A stretch of DNA of 64,000 nucleotides, taken from NCBI GenBank assembly GCA_963723455.1, contig CAVRQM010000001.1, positions 744,001-808,000 on the forward strand, written 5' to 3'. Shown piece after piece: positions 18,900 through 28,641 of this stretch. Position 1 is the first letter of the stretch. Every line of letters begins with the position of its first letter. The notes beneath the pieces are model-generated. The model was given only the letters and a program-made list of their open reading frames with translations, was not told the origin of the DNA and did not search any database. A program made the position numbers and the translations under genes. Source of the DNA: CAVRQM01 sp963723455 (GTDB taxonomy: Bacteria; Pseudomonadota; Alphaproteobacteria; Acetobacterales; Acetobacteraceae).

Positions 18900-20015
18900 A
18901 TGTCGCATAACAGCTTCGGCCACCTGTTCCGGGTCACGACCTGGGGCGAAAGCCACGGGCCGGCGATCGGCTGCGTGGTCGATGGCTGCCCGCCGGGGAT
19001 TGGTCTTGCCGAGACCGACATCCAGCCCTGGCTGGATCGCCGTCGCCCCGGCCAGTCCCGTTTCACCACGCAGCGGGCCGAGCCGGACGCGGTACGGATC
19101 CTGTCCGGCACCTATCAGGGCCTGACCACCGGGACGCCGATCGCGCTGCAGATCGACAACGTGGACCAGCGCCCGCGCGACTACAGCAACATCGCCGAGC
19201 AGTTCCGCCCCGGTCATGCCGACCTGACCTATCACCTGAAATACGGCATCCGCGACCCGCGCGGCGGCGGCCGCAGCTCGGCGCGCGAGACGGCCAGCCG
19301 GGTCGCCGCCGGCGCGGTGGCGCGGCTGGTGCTGGGCGCGGCCGTGCGGATCCGCGGGGCGCTGGTGCAGATCGGGCCTCACGCAATCGACCGTGCCCGC
19401 TGGGACTGGGACGCGGTTTCTGCCAACCCGTTCTTCTGCCCCGATCCGGTCGCGGCGGCGGCGTGGGAGGAATACCTGGGCGTGGTGCGCAAGGCGGGCA
19501 GTTCCTGCGGCGCGGTGATCGAGCTGGTCGCCGACGGCGTGCCGCCCGGGCTGGGCGCGCCGGTCTATGCCAAGCTGGACGCCGACATCGCCGCCGCGCT
19601 GATGGGCATCAACGCGGTCAAGGGCGTGGAGATCGGCGATGGCTTCGCTGCAGCCAGCCTGTCCGGCGAGGCGAACGCCGACGAGATGCGGATGCATGAC
19701 GGCGCGGTGCGGTTCGCGTCCAACCACGCCGGCGGCATCCTGGGCGGCATCGCGACCGGCCAGCCGGTCGTGGCGCGGTTCGCGGTCAAGCCGACCAGCT
19801 CGATCCTGACGCCGCGACAGGCGGTGGATCGCGACGGGCACGAGGTCGATGTGATCACCAGGGGCCGCCACGATCCCTGCGTCGGCATCCGCGCGGTCCC
19901 GGTCGGCGAGGCGATGCTGGCCTGCGTGCTGGCCGACCACCTGCTGCGCCATCGCGCGCAAAATCCTGACGCCGCGCATGAGGCGCGGCTGCCGAGACGC
20001 ATGCCGCGAGGCTGA
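18900..20015 (+). CDS. aroC: chorismate synthase
   Basis: Final shikimate-pathway enzyme, EPSP to chorismate, requiring reduced FMN. 371 residues. Signatures: FRVTTWGESHGPAIGCVVDG at the N-terminus, RRPGQS, RGGGRSSARETASRVAAGA, and GIRAVPVGEAMLACVLADH near the C-terminus. The ATG begins 2 nt after the fabI stop; this fabI-aroC linkage is typical of alphaproteobacteria. The C-terminal 15 residues are basic and poorly conserved. Confidence 0.96.
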   Translation: MSHNSFGHLFRVTTWGESHGPAIGCVVDGCPPGIGLAETDIQPWLDRRRPGQSRFTTQRAEPDAVRILSGTYQGLTTGTPIALQIDNVDQRPRDYSNIAEQFRPGHADLTYHLKYGIRDPRGGGRSSARETASRVAAGAVARLVLGAAVRIRGALVQIGPHAIDRARWDWDAVSANPFFCPDPVAAAAWEEYLGVVRKAGSSCGAVIELVADGVPPGLGAPVYAKLDADIAAALMGINAVKGVEIGDGFAAASLSGEANADEMRMHDGAVRFASNHAGGILGGIATGQPVVARFAVKPTSSILTPRQAVDRDGHEVDVITRGRHDPCVGIRAVPVGEAMLACVLADHLLRHRAQNPDAAHEARLPRRMPRG

Positions 20016-20030
20016 CGGACCGTCGCCCGG

Positions 20031-20841
20031 TCAGCCGTGTCCGGCGCGGGCGGCGGCGACGGCCTGTTGCAGCTCGTCAAGAGGCACCGCGCCGGGCAAC
20101 AGCTTGCCGCCGACCACGAAGGTCGGCGTGCCGTCGATTCCCAGGCTCTGCGCCAGCCGCAAATTGGCGTTGATGCGCGCCAGCAGGTCCGGCGCCTCCA
20201 TGTCGCGGCGCAGCCGCTCCCAATCCAGGCCCGACGCGATCGCGGCTTCGCGCAGGCTGGTCTCGCTGATCTGGCCGCTGCCGGACATCACCGCCGATTG
20301 CAGCCGCAGGTAGCCGCCCTGTCGCTGCGCTGCCAGCACGGCGCGCGCGCCCAGCACACTCGCCTCGCCCAGGATCGGGATGTCCTTGAATACCAGCCGC
20401 AGCCTGGAATCACGCGCGACCAGCGCCTCCATCGCCGGCAACATCTTTCGGCAGTACGGACAGCGCAGGTCATAGAACTCCACCACGGTGACATCGCCCT
20501 GCGGATTGCCGGCGACCGGGTCGCCCGGCGCGCGGGCCAGCGACGATCCAGCGCGGCCGATCGCCACCCGCGCCGCCGCCTGCTCGGCGCCCGAAGTCCT
20601 CGGCCTGCAGGGCAGTGATGGCATCGCGCAGGATGCTGGGATCGGACTTCAGCGCCGCACGCACTACATCGGCGATTTCCGCGCGCTGTGCCGCGGTGAA
20701 CGCCGAGGCCGCAGGCGAGCGGGAAATCGGCTGTGCGTTCGCAGCGGCCGTCGCCCCCCAGACCAGGGCCGCACATAGCAGCAACCAGCCTGCGCCGCGC
20801 CGCCAAGCCCGTCTTACTGCCCATCTCCCTGTCCGCATCAT
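20031..20841 (-). CDS. DsbA/Com1-like periplasmic thiol-disulfide oxidoreductase, frameshifted near 20594
   Basis: About 269 residues after removing one base. An N-terminal signal peptide (basic RRAWRRGAG, then WLLLCAALVWGATAAANA) exports it. A helical prodomain follows (FTAAQRAEIADVVRAALKSDPSILRDAI), then the thioredoxin fold with the active site RCPYCRK and the cis-Pro segment IDGTPTFVVGG, a layout seen in Com1/DsbA-like proteins. On the plus strand an extra A at 20594-20595 (CCGAAGTCC where CCGAGTCC restores the frame) splits it between the prodomain and the catalytic domain. It converges with aroC and diverges from the gamma-glutamyltransferase gene. Confidence 0.85.
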
Positions 20842-20958
20842 GGCATCCTCTTGCCTGCCTGCACGCGGTAGCCGGTTCATGGTGCGCTGTCGATCAGCAG
20901 ATGGCCACCACTGCCGGCCGTTGCCGGTTGCGGCGAACAAGTCTAAGCCAGCCTGCCG

Positions 20959-22429
20959 ATGCCGACACAGCGCACCGGGCCGGCCCCGTCGCCGGCCGCA
21001 CGATCCAGGGAGTTCGCCAAGGTGCGCAGCCGCAACACAGCCCGCCGCGCCGCCATGTCCGGCCTGCTGGCCGCGACGCTGCTGACCAGCGGCTGCGGCT
21101 TCGTGCAGGACAACATCCTCGGCGGCGGCGGCGGCCCGACGCAAGGCACGCCCGGCTTTGTCACCGGATTCCTCGGCGGCGTCGCGGCCGACGAGCCGCG
21201 CGCGGCACTGGCCGGCCGCGACACCCTCTCGGCCGGCGGGAACGCCGCCGACGCGGCGGTGGCGATGGGCCTGATGCTCAGCGTCACCCTGCCGTCGCGC
21301 GCCGGGCTGGGCGGCGGCGGCGCCTGCCTCGCCTACGACCCGAAGCCAGGCGGCCCCGGCGGCGGCGCGCCCGAAGCGGTGCTGTTCCTGCCGCCCGCGC
21401 CGGCGGAATCCGCGACCGGGCGACCGGCCCGCCGCAGTGCCGCTGCTGGCGCGCGGGCTATTCGCGCTGCACGCCAAATACGGCCAACTGCCCTTCGAGC
21501 AGCTTTCGGTCCCGGCCGAGGAAGCCGCCCGCTTCGGCATCCCCGCCTCACGCGCGCTGGTGCAGGATGTGGCGGTGGTGGCAGGGCCGCTGGCCGGCGA
21601 CCCGGTGGCGCGCGGCATCTTCCTGCCCGGCGGCGCGCCGCTGGCCGAGGGCGGGATGTTGCGCCAGCCGGACCTGGCCGCCTCGCTGGCCAAGCTGCGC
21701 ACCGCCGGCGTGGGCGATCTGTACCAGGGCTTGCTGGCGCAGACCCTGGCCGCCGCGGCGACCGATGCCGGCGGCGGTCTGTCGGCCGCGGATTTCCGCA
21801 CCGCCCTGCCCAGGGTCGCGGCGCCGATCGAGACGCAGGCCGGCAACGACCGGGTGGCCGTGCTGCCGCAGCCGGGCGAGGGCGGCATCGCGACGCTGGC
21901 CGCCTTCCGAGCGCTGCGCCGCAATCCGCGGGATCCGGCGCAGGCGCAGGCCAGCGCCGTGGCGGCGGCCGCACAGGCGCGCGGCGCGGGCGCCCTGCCG
22001 CCGCTGCCGGCCTCAACCACGTTCGCCGCGCTGGACCGCAATGGCCGTGCAGTGGTGTGCGCGCTGACCATGAACAACCTGTTCGGCACCGGCCGCATCG
22101 CGCCGGGAACCGGCGTGCTGCTGGCCGCCTCGCCCGCGGTGCGCCCGCCGCCGCTGCTGGCATTGGCGCTGGCCTACAACCCGAACCTGCATGCGTTCCG
22201 CGCCGCATCCGGCGGCTCGGGCCAGGAGGCGGCACCGCTGGCCGCCGCGTTCGCGATGATTGAGGCGCTGGACGACCGCGCGGCGCGGCCTACGCCGCTG
22301 CCGGTGCCGCCGCCGGAGCCGGGGCGGGCGAACGTCATCCAGTGCGACCAGTACCTGCCCGACTCGGACCAGTCCTGCGGCTGGGCCACCGACCCGCGCG
22401 GCGCGGGCCTGGCGATCGGCAGCAGCTGA
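20959..22429 (+). CDS. gamma-glutamyltransferase family protein, frameshifted near 21417
   Basis: N-terminal nucleophile hydrolase of about 489 residues after correcting one base; it cleaves or transfers gamma-glutamyl groups outside the cytoplasm. Features: SAGGNAADAAVAMGLML and LGGGGACLAYD in the large subunit, and ASTTFAALD, where the second Thr would be the autocatalytic nucleophile. ALTMNNLFGTGRIAPGTG and SGGSGQEAAP follow. An export signal with a Cys (AATLLTSGCGF) suggests a lipoprotein, although -3 is Thr rather than Leu. The extra A at 21417-21418 (GGAATCC) breaks the frame between AESA and the AVPLLARGLFALHAKYG segment. It is shorter than typical 540-580-residue enzymes. Confidence 0.83.
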
Positions 22430-22539
22430 GGCCGAACACCGAAGCTCGGGTGGGATGCGCGGCCCCATCGCCTTGACTCCGCCCGCCCCGATGTCTTGTG
22501 TGCGCGCGCCCACGCCGCGCAGACTGGAACGGATCGCCC

Positions 22540-24321
22540 ATGCATGCCTATCGGACCCATAACAGCGGAGCGCTCCGCGCCGGCGACGCCGGGACCACCG
22601 CGCGCCTGTCTGGCTGGGTGCACAGCAAGCGCGATCATGGCGGGTTGCTGTTCGTCGATCTGCGCGACCATCACGGCCTGACGCAGATCGTGTTCGCCGC
22701 CGGCACGCCCGCGTTCGCCGCCGCCGACCGGCTGCGCGTTGAGAGCGTGGTCACCGTCACCGGCGAGGTGGTGCTGCGCGCTCCCGGCACGGTCAACCCG
22801 CGCCTGCCCACTGGCGAGATCGAGCTGCGCGCAGCCGCGCTGGAGGTGCAGTCGGCCGCCGAGGTGCTGCCGATGCAGGTCGCCGGCGACGAGCGTTTCC
22901 CCGATGAGATCCGGCTGAAATACCGCTTCATCGACCTGCGCCGCGACAAGGTGCATCGCAACATGATGCTGCGCGCCGGCGTCATCGCCTCGATCCGCCG
23001 GCGCATGATCGAGCAGGGCTTCACCGAGTTCCAGACGCCGATCCTGACCGCGTCCAGCCCCGAGGGCGCGCGCGACTTCCTGGTGCCGGCCCGCCTGCAC
23101 CCGGGGAAGTTCTACGCGCTGCCGCAGGCGCCGCAGCAGTTCAAGCAGTTGCTGATGGTCGCCGGTTTCGACCGCTACTTCCAGATCGCGCCGTGCTTCC
23201 GCGACGAGGCCAGCCGTGCGGACCGCTCTCCCGGCGAGTTCTATCAGCTCGATTTCGAGATGAGCTTCGTGACTCAGGAGGACGTGTTCGCCACCATCGA
23301 GCCGGTGATCTCCGGCGTATTCGAGGAGTTCGCCGAGGGCCGCGCCGTCGATCCGCCGCCCTTCGTCCGAATCCCGTACGAGACCGCGCTGCTGGAATAC
23401 GGCTCGGACAAGCCCGACCTGCGCAACCCGCTGCGCGTCACCGACGTCACCGAGCATTTTGCCGGTTCCGGCTTCGGCCTGTTCGCGAAAATCGCGGCCG
23501 ACGGCGGCGTGGTGCGCGCGGTCCCGGCGCCGGGCACGGCCGCCAACCCGCGCAGCTTCTTCGACAAGTTGAACGAGTGGGCGCGCGAGCAGGGCGCGGC
23601 CGGTCTCGGCTACATCCAGTTCGAGGCGGACGGCGCCAAGGGGCCGATCGCCCGCAACCTGGAGCCGGAGCGAGCCGAGGCGATCCGCGCCGCCTGCGGT
23701 CTGGCGCCGGGGGACAGCGTGTTCTTCGCCGCGGGTAAGCGAGACGAGGCGGCCAGGCTCGCCGGCGCGGTGCGCACCAAGCTGGGGGTCGATCTGGGAT
23801 TGATCGAGGCGGGACAATTCCGCTTCTGCTGGGTCACCGATTTTCCGATGTACGAGCGCGACCAGGAGACCGGGCAAATCGGCTTCTCGCACAACCCGTT
23901 CTCGATGCCGCAGGGCGGGATGGAGGCGCTGCAATCGCAGGATCCGCTGGCGGTCAAAGCGTTCCAGTACGACATCGTCTGCAACGGCATCGAACTGTCG
24001 TCCGGCGCGATCCGCAACCACCGCCCGGAGGTGATGATCGAGGCGTTCCGCATCGCCGGCTATCCGCCCGAGGAGGTCGAGGCGCGGTTCGGCGGCATGC
24101 TCAACGCCTTCCGCTACGGCGCGCCGCCGCATGGCGGCTCGGCGCCGGGCATCGACCGCATCGTTATGCTGCTGGCTGATGAGCCGAACATCCGCGAAGT
24201 GATCCTGTTCCCGCTGAACCAGCAGGGTGAGGACCTGATGATGGGCGCCCCGGCCCCGATCCCGCCGGCGCGGCTGGGCGAGCTGTCGCTGCGCGTCGAG
24301 TTGCCGGCCAAACCGAAATAG
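22540..24321 (+). CDS. aspS: aspartyl-tRNA synthetase (probably non-discriminating)
   Basis: Class IIb aminoacyl-tRNA synthetase, 593 residues. The N-terminal OB fold (LSGWVHSKRDHGGLLFVDLRD) binds the anticodon. Motif 2 is FRDEASRADRSPGEFYQLDF and motif 3 GGSAPGIDRIVMLLA; the bacterial GAD insertion lies between. Alphaproteobacteria commonly lack AsnRS and use this enzyme with GatCAB to make Asn-tRNA, hence the non-discriminating suggestion, which is inference. The start ATG 22540 is preceded by GGAACGGATCG. It stands alone in its operon as far as can be seen. Confidence 0.95.
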   Translation: MHAYRTHNSGALRAGDAGTTARLSGWVHSKRDHGGLLFVDLRDHHGLTQIVFAAGTPAFAAADRLRVESVVTVTGEVVLRAPGTVNPRLPTGEIELRAAALEVQSAAEVLPMQVAGDERFPDEIRLKYRFIDLRRDKVHRNMMLRAGVIASIRRRMIEQGFTEFQTPILTASSPEGARDFLVPARLHPGKFYALPQAPQQFKQLLMVAGFDRYFQIAPCFRDEASRADRSPGEFYQLDFEMSFVTQEDVFATIEPVISGVFEEFAEGRAVDPPPFVRIPYETALLEYGSDKPDLRNPLRVTDVTEHFAGSGFGLFAKIAADGGVVRAVPAPGTAANPRSFFDKLNEWAREQGAAGLGYIQFEADGAKGPIARNLEPERAEAIRAACGLAPGDSVFFAAGKRDEAARLAGAVRTKLGVDLGLIEAGQFRFCWVTDFPMYERDQETGQIGFSHNPFSMPQGGMEALQSQDPLAVKAFQYDIVCNGIELSSGAIRNHRPEVMIEAFRIAGYPPEEVEARFGGMLNAFRYGAPPHGGSAPGIDRIVMLLADEPNIREVILFPLNQQGEDLMMGAPAPIPPARLGELSLRVELPAKPK

Positions 24322-24458
24322 CGGCGACCGCGCGCGTCGGCGGGCGCGATCGCAGGTGGCGGACCCCGCGACCCGACCCTATCTTGACCGTTCCGGCCGC
24401 TCCGGCCGTCTGCCCGCCCCTTGCCCGCCCTGTGCCCGCTCCCTGGGAGTCAGCCAAC

Positions 24459-25253
24459 ATGCCGTCACGTCGCCGCGCCATGCTCCTGCTGGCCGCATTC
24501 TGCCTGGCCGCATCCTCCGCCGCGCGCGCCACTGACCTCGCGGCGCACCGGGCGGTGTACGACCTGAAGCTCGATCCGGCGCGCGACAGCAGCGTGACGG
24601 CCGCGACCGGGCGGATGGACTACGAGATGCTGGATGTCTGCGATGGCTGGGCCACGCGGCAGCGGCTGGCCATGACGGTCACCAACAACGAGGGCCAAAA
24701 CATCCAGATGCTGTCCGACTACACCACCTATGAAAGCAAGGACGGCCTGAAGCTGCGCTTCCGCATGCGCCAGACCACCGATCAGGCGGTGACCAGCGAC
24801 ATTCAGGGCGACGCCAGCCTGGCGCCCGGCGGGGGCACCGGCGAGGCGCATTATACGCTGCCCCGCCCTGCCACCGAGGCGCTGCCCAGGGGCACCCTGT
24901 TTCCGACCATGCACACCGCCACCCTGCTGGCCGCCGCGGAGGCCGGCAAACGATTCCTGGCGCTGCCGCTGTTCGACGGCACCAGCGAAAAGGGCGCGCA
25001 GCACAGCTTCATCATCAGCACCGGCTGGCACGGCCCGGCGCCATACAAGTGGCCGGCGCTGGCCAAGCTGCCGAGCGGCCATTTCCACATCAGCTTCTTC
25101 GACCGCGCGCCGAGCGCCGTGGAACCGGATTACGAGGTGGAGATGCGCTATTGGGCGAACGGCGTGGCCGACGACCTGCAAATGGATTTCGGCGACTTCG
25201 TCATGGACGGCAAGCTGCGCGACTTCCATCTGGTGCCGCCGCACGGCTGCTGA
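24459..25253 (+). CDS. eipB: EipB-like periplasmic envelope integrity protein (DUF1849)
   Basis: 264 residues with a signal peptide (SRRRAMLLLAAFCLAASSAARA). The mature protein starts DLAAHRAVYDLKLDPAR and has the DUF1849 signature MDYEMLDVCDGWATRQRLAM plus LSDYTTYESKDGLKLRF. Outside the signal peptide it has exactly two Cys, one in VCDGW and one as the last residue. This matches the conserved disulfide described for Brucella EipB, a beta-spiral protein needed for envelope integrity. The start ATG 24459 follows GGGAG. It converges with dgt. Confidence 0.88.
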   Translation: MPSRRRAMLLLAAFCLAASSAARATDLAAHRAVYDLKLDPARDSSVTAATGRMDYEMLDVCDGWATRQRLAMTVTNNEGQNIQMLSDYTTYESKDGLKLRFRMRQTTDQAVTSDIQGDASLAPGGGTGEAHYTLPRPATEALPRGTLFPTMHTATLLAAAEAGKRFLALPLFDGTSEKGAQHSFIISTGWHGPAPYKWPALAKLPSGHFHISFFDRAPSAVEPDYEVEMRYWANGVADDLQMDFGDFVMDGKLRDFHLVPPHGC

Positions 25254-25270
25254 GCGGCCGCCGGCGGGCG

Positions 25271-26434
25271 CTACCCCGATACCGACAGGTCGGTCAGCCG
25301 CGCGTGCTCCTGCCGCGCGAACCGGTCGGTCATGCCGGCCACGTAGTCGCAGACCGCGACGGCCGCCCGGGCCGAACCGGGTGTCTCGCCGGCGCGGCCG
25401 CGCCATTCGTCGGGCAGCAGCCCCGGGTCGGCGGCCAGCAGCGTGAACAGGTCGGCGGTCAGGCGGCGCGCCTTCGCGGTCATCCGGTTGACCCGCCAGT
25501 GGCGGTACAGCCGCGCGAACAGGAACTGCTTGATCGCCCGGTTCGCCTCGGCCGCCGCCGGGCCGAACGCCACGACCGGACGCCCGGCGCGGCGGATCGC
25601 ATCGGCGCTGTCCGGGTCCAGGGCGGCGATACGGCGGCGGCTTTCGGCCACCAGGTCGGTCACCAGCGCGTCGATCACGCGTCGGATCGTCTCGTGCCGC
25701 AGCCGGGCCGGCGGCAGGTCCAGGCCGGCGCGCCCGGCTTCATGCAGCGCCGGGCCGACCACCGGCAGATGCGCCAGATCCGCCGCGTGCAGCAGCCCGG
25801 CCCGCCAGCCGTCGTCGAGGTCGTGACTGTGATAGGCGATGTCGTCGGCGAGGGCCGCCACCTGCGCCTCGGCCGAGGCGAAGCTGTGCAGGTCGAGCGG
25901 ATGGCGCGCATCGTACTCGGCGACATAGGCGGGCGGGTGCGGCAGCGGCCCGTTGTGCTTGGCCAACCCCTCCAGCGTCTCCCACGTCAGGTTCAACCCG
26001 TCGAAGGCGGCGTAACGGGTCTCCAGCAGGGTGACGACGCGCAGGCTCTGCGCATTGTGATCGAAGCCGCCATGCGGCTGCATGGCGGCGGCCAGCGCGT
26101 CCTCGCCGGCATGGCCGAATGGCGGGTGACCCAGATCGTGCGCCAGCGCCAGCGCCTCGGCCAGATCCTCGTCCAGCGCCAGCTCGCGCGCCACCGAGCG
26201 GGCGATCTGCGCGACCTCGATGCTGTGGGTCAGCCGGGTACGGTAGAAATCGCCCTCGTGGTTGACGAACACCTGTGTCTTGTATTGCAGCTTGCGGAAG
26301 GCGGCGCTGTGGATGATGCGGTCGCGGTCGCGCTGCCAGGGGCTGCGGGTGGCGCTGTCCGGCTCCGAATGCAGGCGCGCGCGCGCCGTCTCGGGACGGA
26401 CAGCCCAGGCGGCGCGTGCGAGGGTGATCGTCAT
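25271..26434 (-). CDS. dgt: dGTP triphosphohydrolase-like HD-domain protein
   Basis: 387-residue deoxynucleotide triphosphohydrolase of the HD superfamily, removing triphosphate from dNTPs. Metal-binding HD residues: the His of LTHSIEVAQIAR, the HD pair in LALAHDLGHPPFGHAGE and the Asp of ALADDIAYHSHDLDDG. The N-terminal RDRDRIIHSAAFRKLQYKTQV and FDHNAQSLRVV are family hallmarks. It is divergent from erpA with 66 bp between starts, the standard alphaproteobacterial arrangement. Confidence 0.94.
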   Translation of the reverse strand: MTITLARAAWAVRPETARARLHSEPDSATRSPWQRDRDRIIHSAAFRKLQYKTQVFVNHEGDFYRTRLTHSIEVAQIARSVARELALDEDLAEALALAHDLGHPPFGHAGEDALAAAMQPHGGFDHNAQSLRVVTLLETRYAAFDGLNLTWETLEGLAKHNGPLPHPPAYVAEYDARHPLDLHSFASAEAQVAALADDIAYHSHDLDDGWRAGLLHAADLAHLPVVGPALHEAGRAGLDLPPARLRHETIRRVIDALVTDLVAESRRRIAALDPDSADAIRRAGRPVVAFGPAAAEANRAIKQFLFARLYRHWRVNRMTAKARRLTADLFTLLAADPGLLPDEWRGRAGETPGSARAAVAVCDYVAGMTDRFARQEHARLTDLSVSG

Positions 26435-26500
26435 GGCTGGCCACTACACGCTTGCGCCGTTGCCCTTCAATCCGGTCGATGATCCGCCTATGTTGGACGC

Positions 26501-26836
26501 ATGGACACAGCACCGTTCCGGCTGACCGACCGCGCCGCGTCGCGCATCGCCGAGATTGCCAGGGCGCAGGGCGGCAACCAGGCGCTGCGCGTCGCCGTGC
26601 TGGCCGGCGGCTGCAGCGGCTTCCAGTACAGGTTCGAGCTGGACGGCAACGCCGCCGCCGACGATGTGGTGATCGGCGACGGCGACGCGCGCGTGCTGAT
26701 CGATCCGTCCAGCCTGGACCTGCTGGCCGGGGCCGAACTGGACTACACCGATGCGCTGATGGGCAGCCATTTCGCTGTACGCAACCCGAACGCCGCCTCG
26801 GCCTGCGGTTGCGGCACCAGTTTCTCGCCCGCCTGA
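26501..26836 (+). CDS. erpA: iron-sulfur cluster insertion protein, A-type carrier
   Basis: 111-residue A-type Fe-S carrier. The three cluster ligands are present: Cys in VLAGGCSGFQYRF and the C-terminal pair in SACGCGTSF. It passes [4Fe-4S] or [2Fe-2S] clusters to target enzymes; in this window IlvD, GltB and GltD are Fe-S proteins. The start ATG 26501 (MDTAPFRLTDRAASRI). xthA begins 14 nt after its stop, so they share a transcript. Confidence 0.93.
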   Translation: MDTAPFRLTDRAASRIAEIARAQGGNQALRVAVLAGGCSGFQYRFELDGNAAADDVVIGDGDARVLIDPSSLDLLAGAELDYTDALMGSHFAVRNPNAASACGCGTSFSPA

Positions 26837-26850
26837 CCGCGTGGCTCCGC

Positions 26851-27622
26851 GTGCGGCTGGCCACCTGGAACGTCAACTCGATCCGCCAGCGGGCGGGTCA
26901 TGTGGCGCGCTGGCTGGAGCACGCGCAGCCCGACATCCTGGTCTTGCAGGAGACCAAGTGCGAGGCGCACGCCTTCCCGCATGACGCCTTCGCGCCGCTC
27001 GGCTACCGCAGCGAGGCGGTCGGGCAGAAGGCGTATAACGGCGTGGCCGTGCTGGGGCGCGTGCCCTTCGCGGTGACCTGCCGGGCGCTGGCGGCGCTGC
27101 CGCAGGATGACGCCCAAGCCCGCTACATCGAAATAGAGACCGAGGGCCTGCACGTCGCAGGACTGTACCTGCCGAACGGCAACTCCGGCGGCGAGGCCGG
27201 CTATGCCTATAAGCTGGCCTGGATGGAGGCGCTGCGGGTGCGCGCGGCGGGACTGCTGGCCGGCGACGTGCCGCTGGCCATGCTCGGCGATTTCAACGTC
27301 TGCCCAACCGACGAGGATTTCGCGCCGGGCAGCCTGCCGGCGACCGACGCGCTGGTGCGCCCGGAGACGCGGGCGCGATTCCGCGCGCTGCTGTGGCTGG
27401 GGCTGACCGACGCGGTGCGTGCCTTGCACCCATCCGGCCCGGTCTACACGTTCTGGGACTATCAGGCGGGGGCATGGTCGCGCGATCTGGGGCTGCGCAT
27501 CGACCACGCCCTGCTGTCGCCCGACGCTGGCTGAGCGCCTGGTCTCGGCCACCCCGGACCGCGAGGAGCGAGCGCAGCCGCAGCCGTCGGACCACGTGCC
27601 GCTGGTGGTCGAGCTTGAATGA
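26851..27622 (+). CDS. xthA: exodeoxyribonuclease III, frameshifted near 27524
   Basis: AP endonuclease and 3'-5' exonuclease of base-excision repair, about 256 residues after correction. The GTG start at 26851 gives RLATWNVNSIRQR. Next come the catalytic Glu (VLQETKCE), the Tyr/Asn set (GLYLPNGN), GDFNVCPTD, and the Asp-His pair LRIDHALLS. The original frame ends at TGA 27532-27534, before the catalytic His. Removing the A at 27524 (CCCGACGCTGG to CCCGCGCTGG) restores SPALAERLVSATPDRE and the essential SDHVPLVVELE, ending at 27622. Unlike the other frameshifts it is not at a GA(N)TC core. Confidence 0.9.
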
Positions 27623-27641
27623 AACGGGCTTGCAACAGATC

Positions 27642-27671
27642 GTGACAGCCGGGTGATTTTCCGGTTATAGT
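27642..27671 (+). promoter_or_regulatory. sigma70-type promoter for the beta-helix-like gene
   Basis: GTGACA (27642-27647) and TATAGT (27666-27671) with an 18-bp spacer match the -35 and -10 consensus at 5/6 and 5/6. It lies 53 bp upstream of the start at 27725 and after the xthA end, so the gene can be transcribed separately. Confidence 0.6.
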
Positions 27672-27724
27672 GCGTTAATGTCGTGCCGCGGACGTCCGTG
27701 GCGACGGTGCTACTGGAGAGGCTG

Positions 27725-28639
27725 ATGACACGCTTGACCGCATCCACCGACCGGAACCACGCCGCCGCCACGACCACGGCCGACCTGCAGGCCCAGGCCA
27801 TGCAGGCGGTGACGATCGGCTCCGGAGGGTTCCTGCTGGACTCGCAGTTCGGCCTGGACGGCAGGTCGGTCAACCTGGCGGGAACCGCCGTACAGTTCAC
27901 CGGCACCGACCCGAACAAGACCGGCATCCTGGCTGTCAAGGACGGCAGCTTCAACGGCCTCTATCTGACGACCGGCACTCCGCCCGGCGGCATCGTCGGG
28001 CAGATCAACGCGCACGGCCTGGTCGTCAACACCGGCGCGATCGTCGCCTCCGGCAGCCCCGAGATCGCCGGACACCTGACGATCAAGATCGCCCCGAACG
28101 GGTATTTCGTGCAGCAGGGCAGCCTGGATCTGTTCAACGGCGGCAGCCTGCGGATCGACGGCCATGACGGATCGATCTTCGTCAACGACGCGACCCTGGA
28201 TCCCCTCGGCGGCACGCTGAACATCGAGGCGAACCTGTCTGGCACCGGCACGATCATCGACGGCACCCAGGTCCGCGGCGAGACCGCGAGCGTTGAACTC
28301 GGCCGCGCGGTCGGCGTCGGCGAGACAGTGGACATGGGCGGCAGCCAGGGCTTCCTGCAGCTCGACCGCCCGCTGGAATTCCTGGGAACGATCACCAACT
28401 TCAACGGCATGGACCGGATCGTGCTCGACGCCAACCCGGTGCTGTCGGCATCATTCGACAGCCAGGACGACCTGCTGCTGTATCACCACGGCGACGCGGT
28501 GCAGCACCTGCATTTCGCCAACCCGCCGCCGACGCTGTACGTCAGCGACCTTGCGGGCGGCGGCGTTGCGATCACCGGCGATTTCGGCAGCCAGCCGCCG
28601 GGATCGATTGCGGTGCACCCGCACAACGCGATCGGCTGA
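27725..28639 (+). CDS. unrecognised beta-helix-like protein
   Basis: 304-residue protein I cannot assign. It is Gly/Asp/Asn/Thr-rich with short hydrophobic beta strands separated by turns (for example AGTAVQFTGTDPN, HGLVVNTGAIVAS, NGGSLRIDGHDG, ANLSGTGTIIDGTQV). This resembles the right-handed beta-helix passenger domains of adhesins. There is no signal peptide, TM helix or cysteine. ATG 27725 is preceded by GGAGAGG; GTG 27683 is in frame upstream but lies only about 12 nt from the -10 box. It has its own promoter. It could be a surface protein exported by a signal-less route, or a phage/polysaccharide-binding protein; none of this is shown. Confidence 0.7.
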   Translation: MTRLTASTDRNHAAATTTADLQAQAMQAVTIGSGGFLLDSQFGLDGRSVNLAGTAVQFTGTDPNKTGILAVKDGSFNGLYLTTGTPPGGIVGQINAHGLVVNTGAIVASGSPEIAGHLTIKIAPNGYFVQQGSLDLFNGGSLRIDGHDGSIFVNDATLDPLGGTLNIEANLSGTGTIIDGTQVRGETASVELGRAVGVGETVDMGGSQGFLQLDRPLEFLGTITNFNGMDRIVLDANPVLSASFDSQDDLLLYHHGDAVQHLHFANPPPTLYVSDLAGGGVAITGDFGSQPPGSIAVHPHNAIG

Positions 28640-28641
28640 CG

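Noticed and set aside
22473..22501. TTGACT before aspS as a promoter
   Set aside because: The sequence 17 bp downstream (TTGTGT) is too poor a -10 match.
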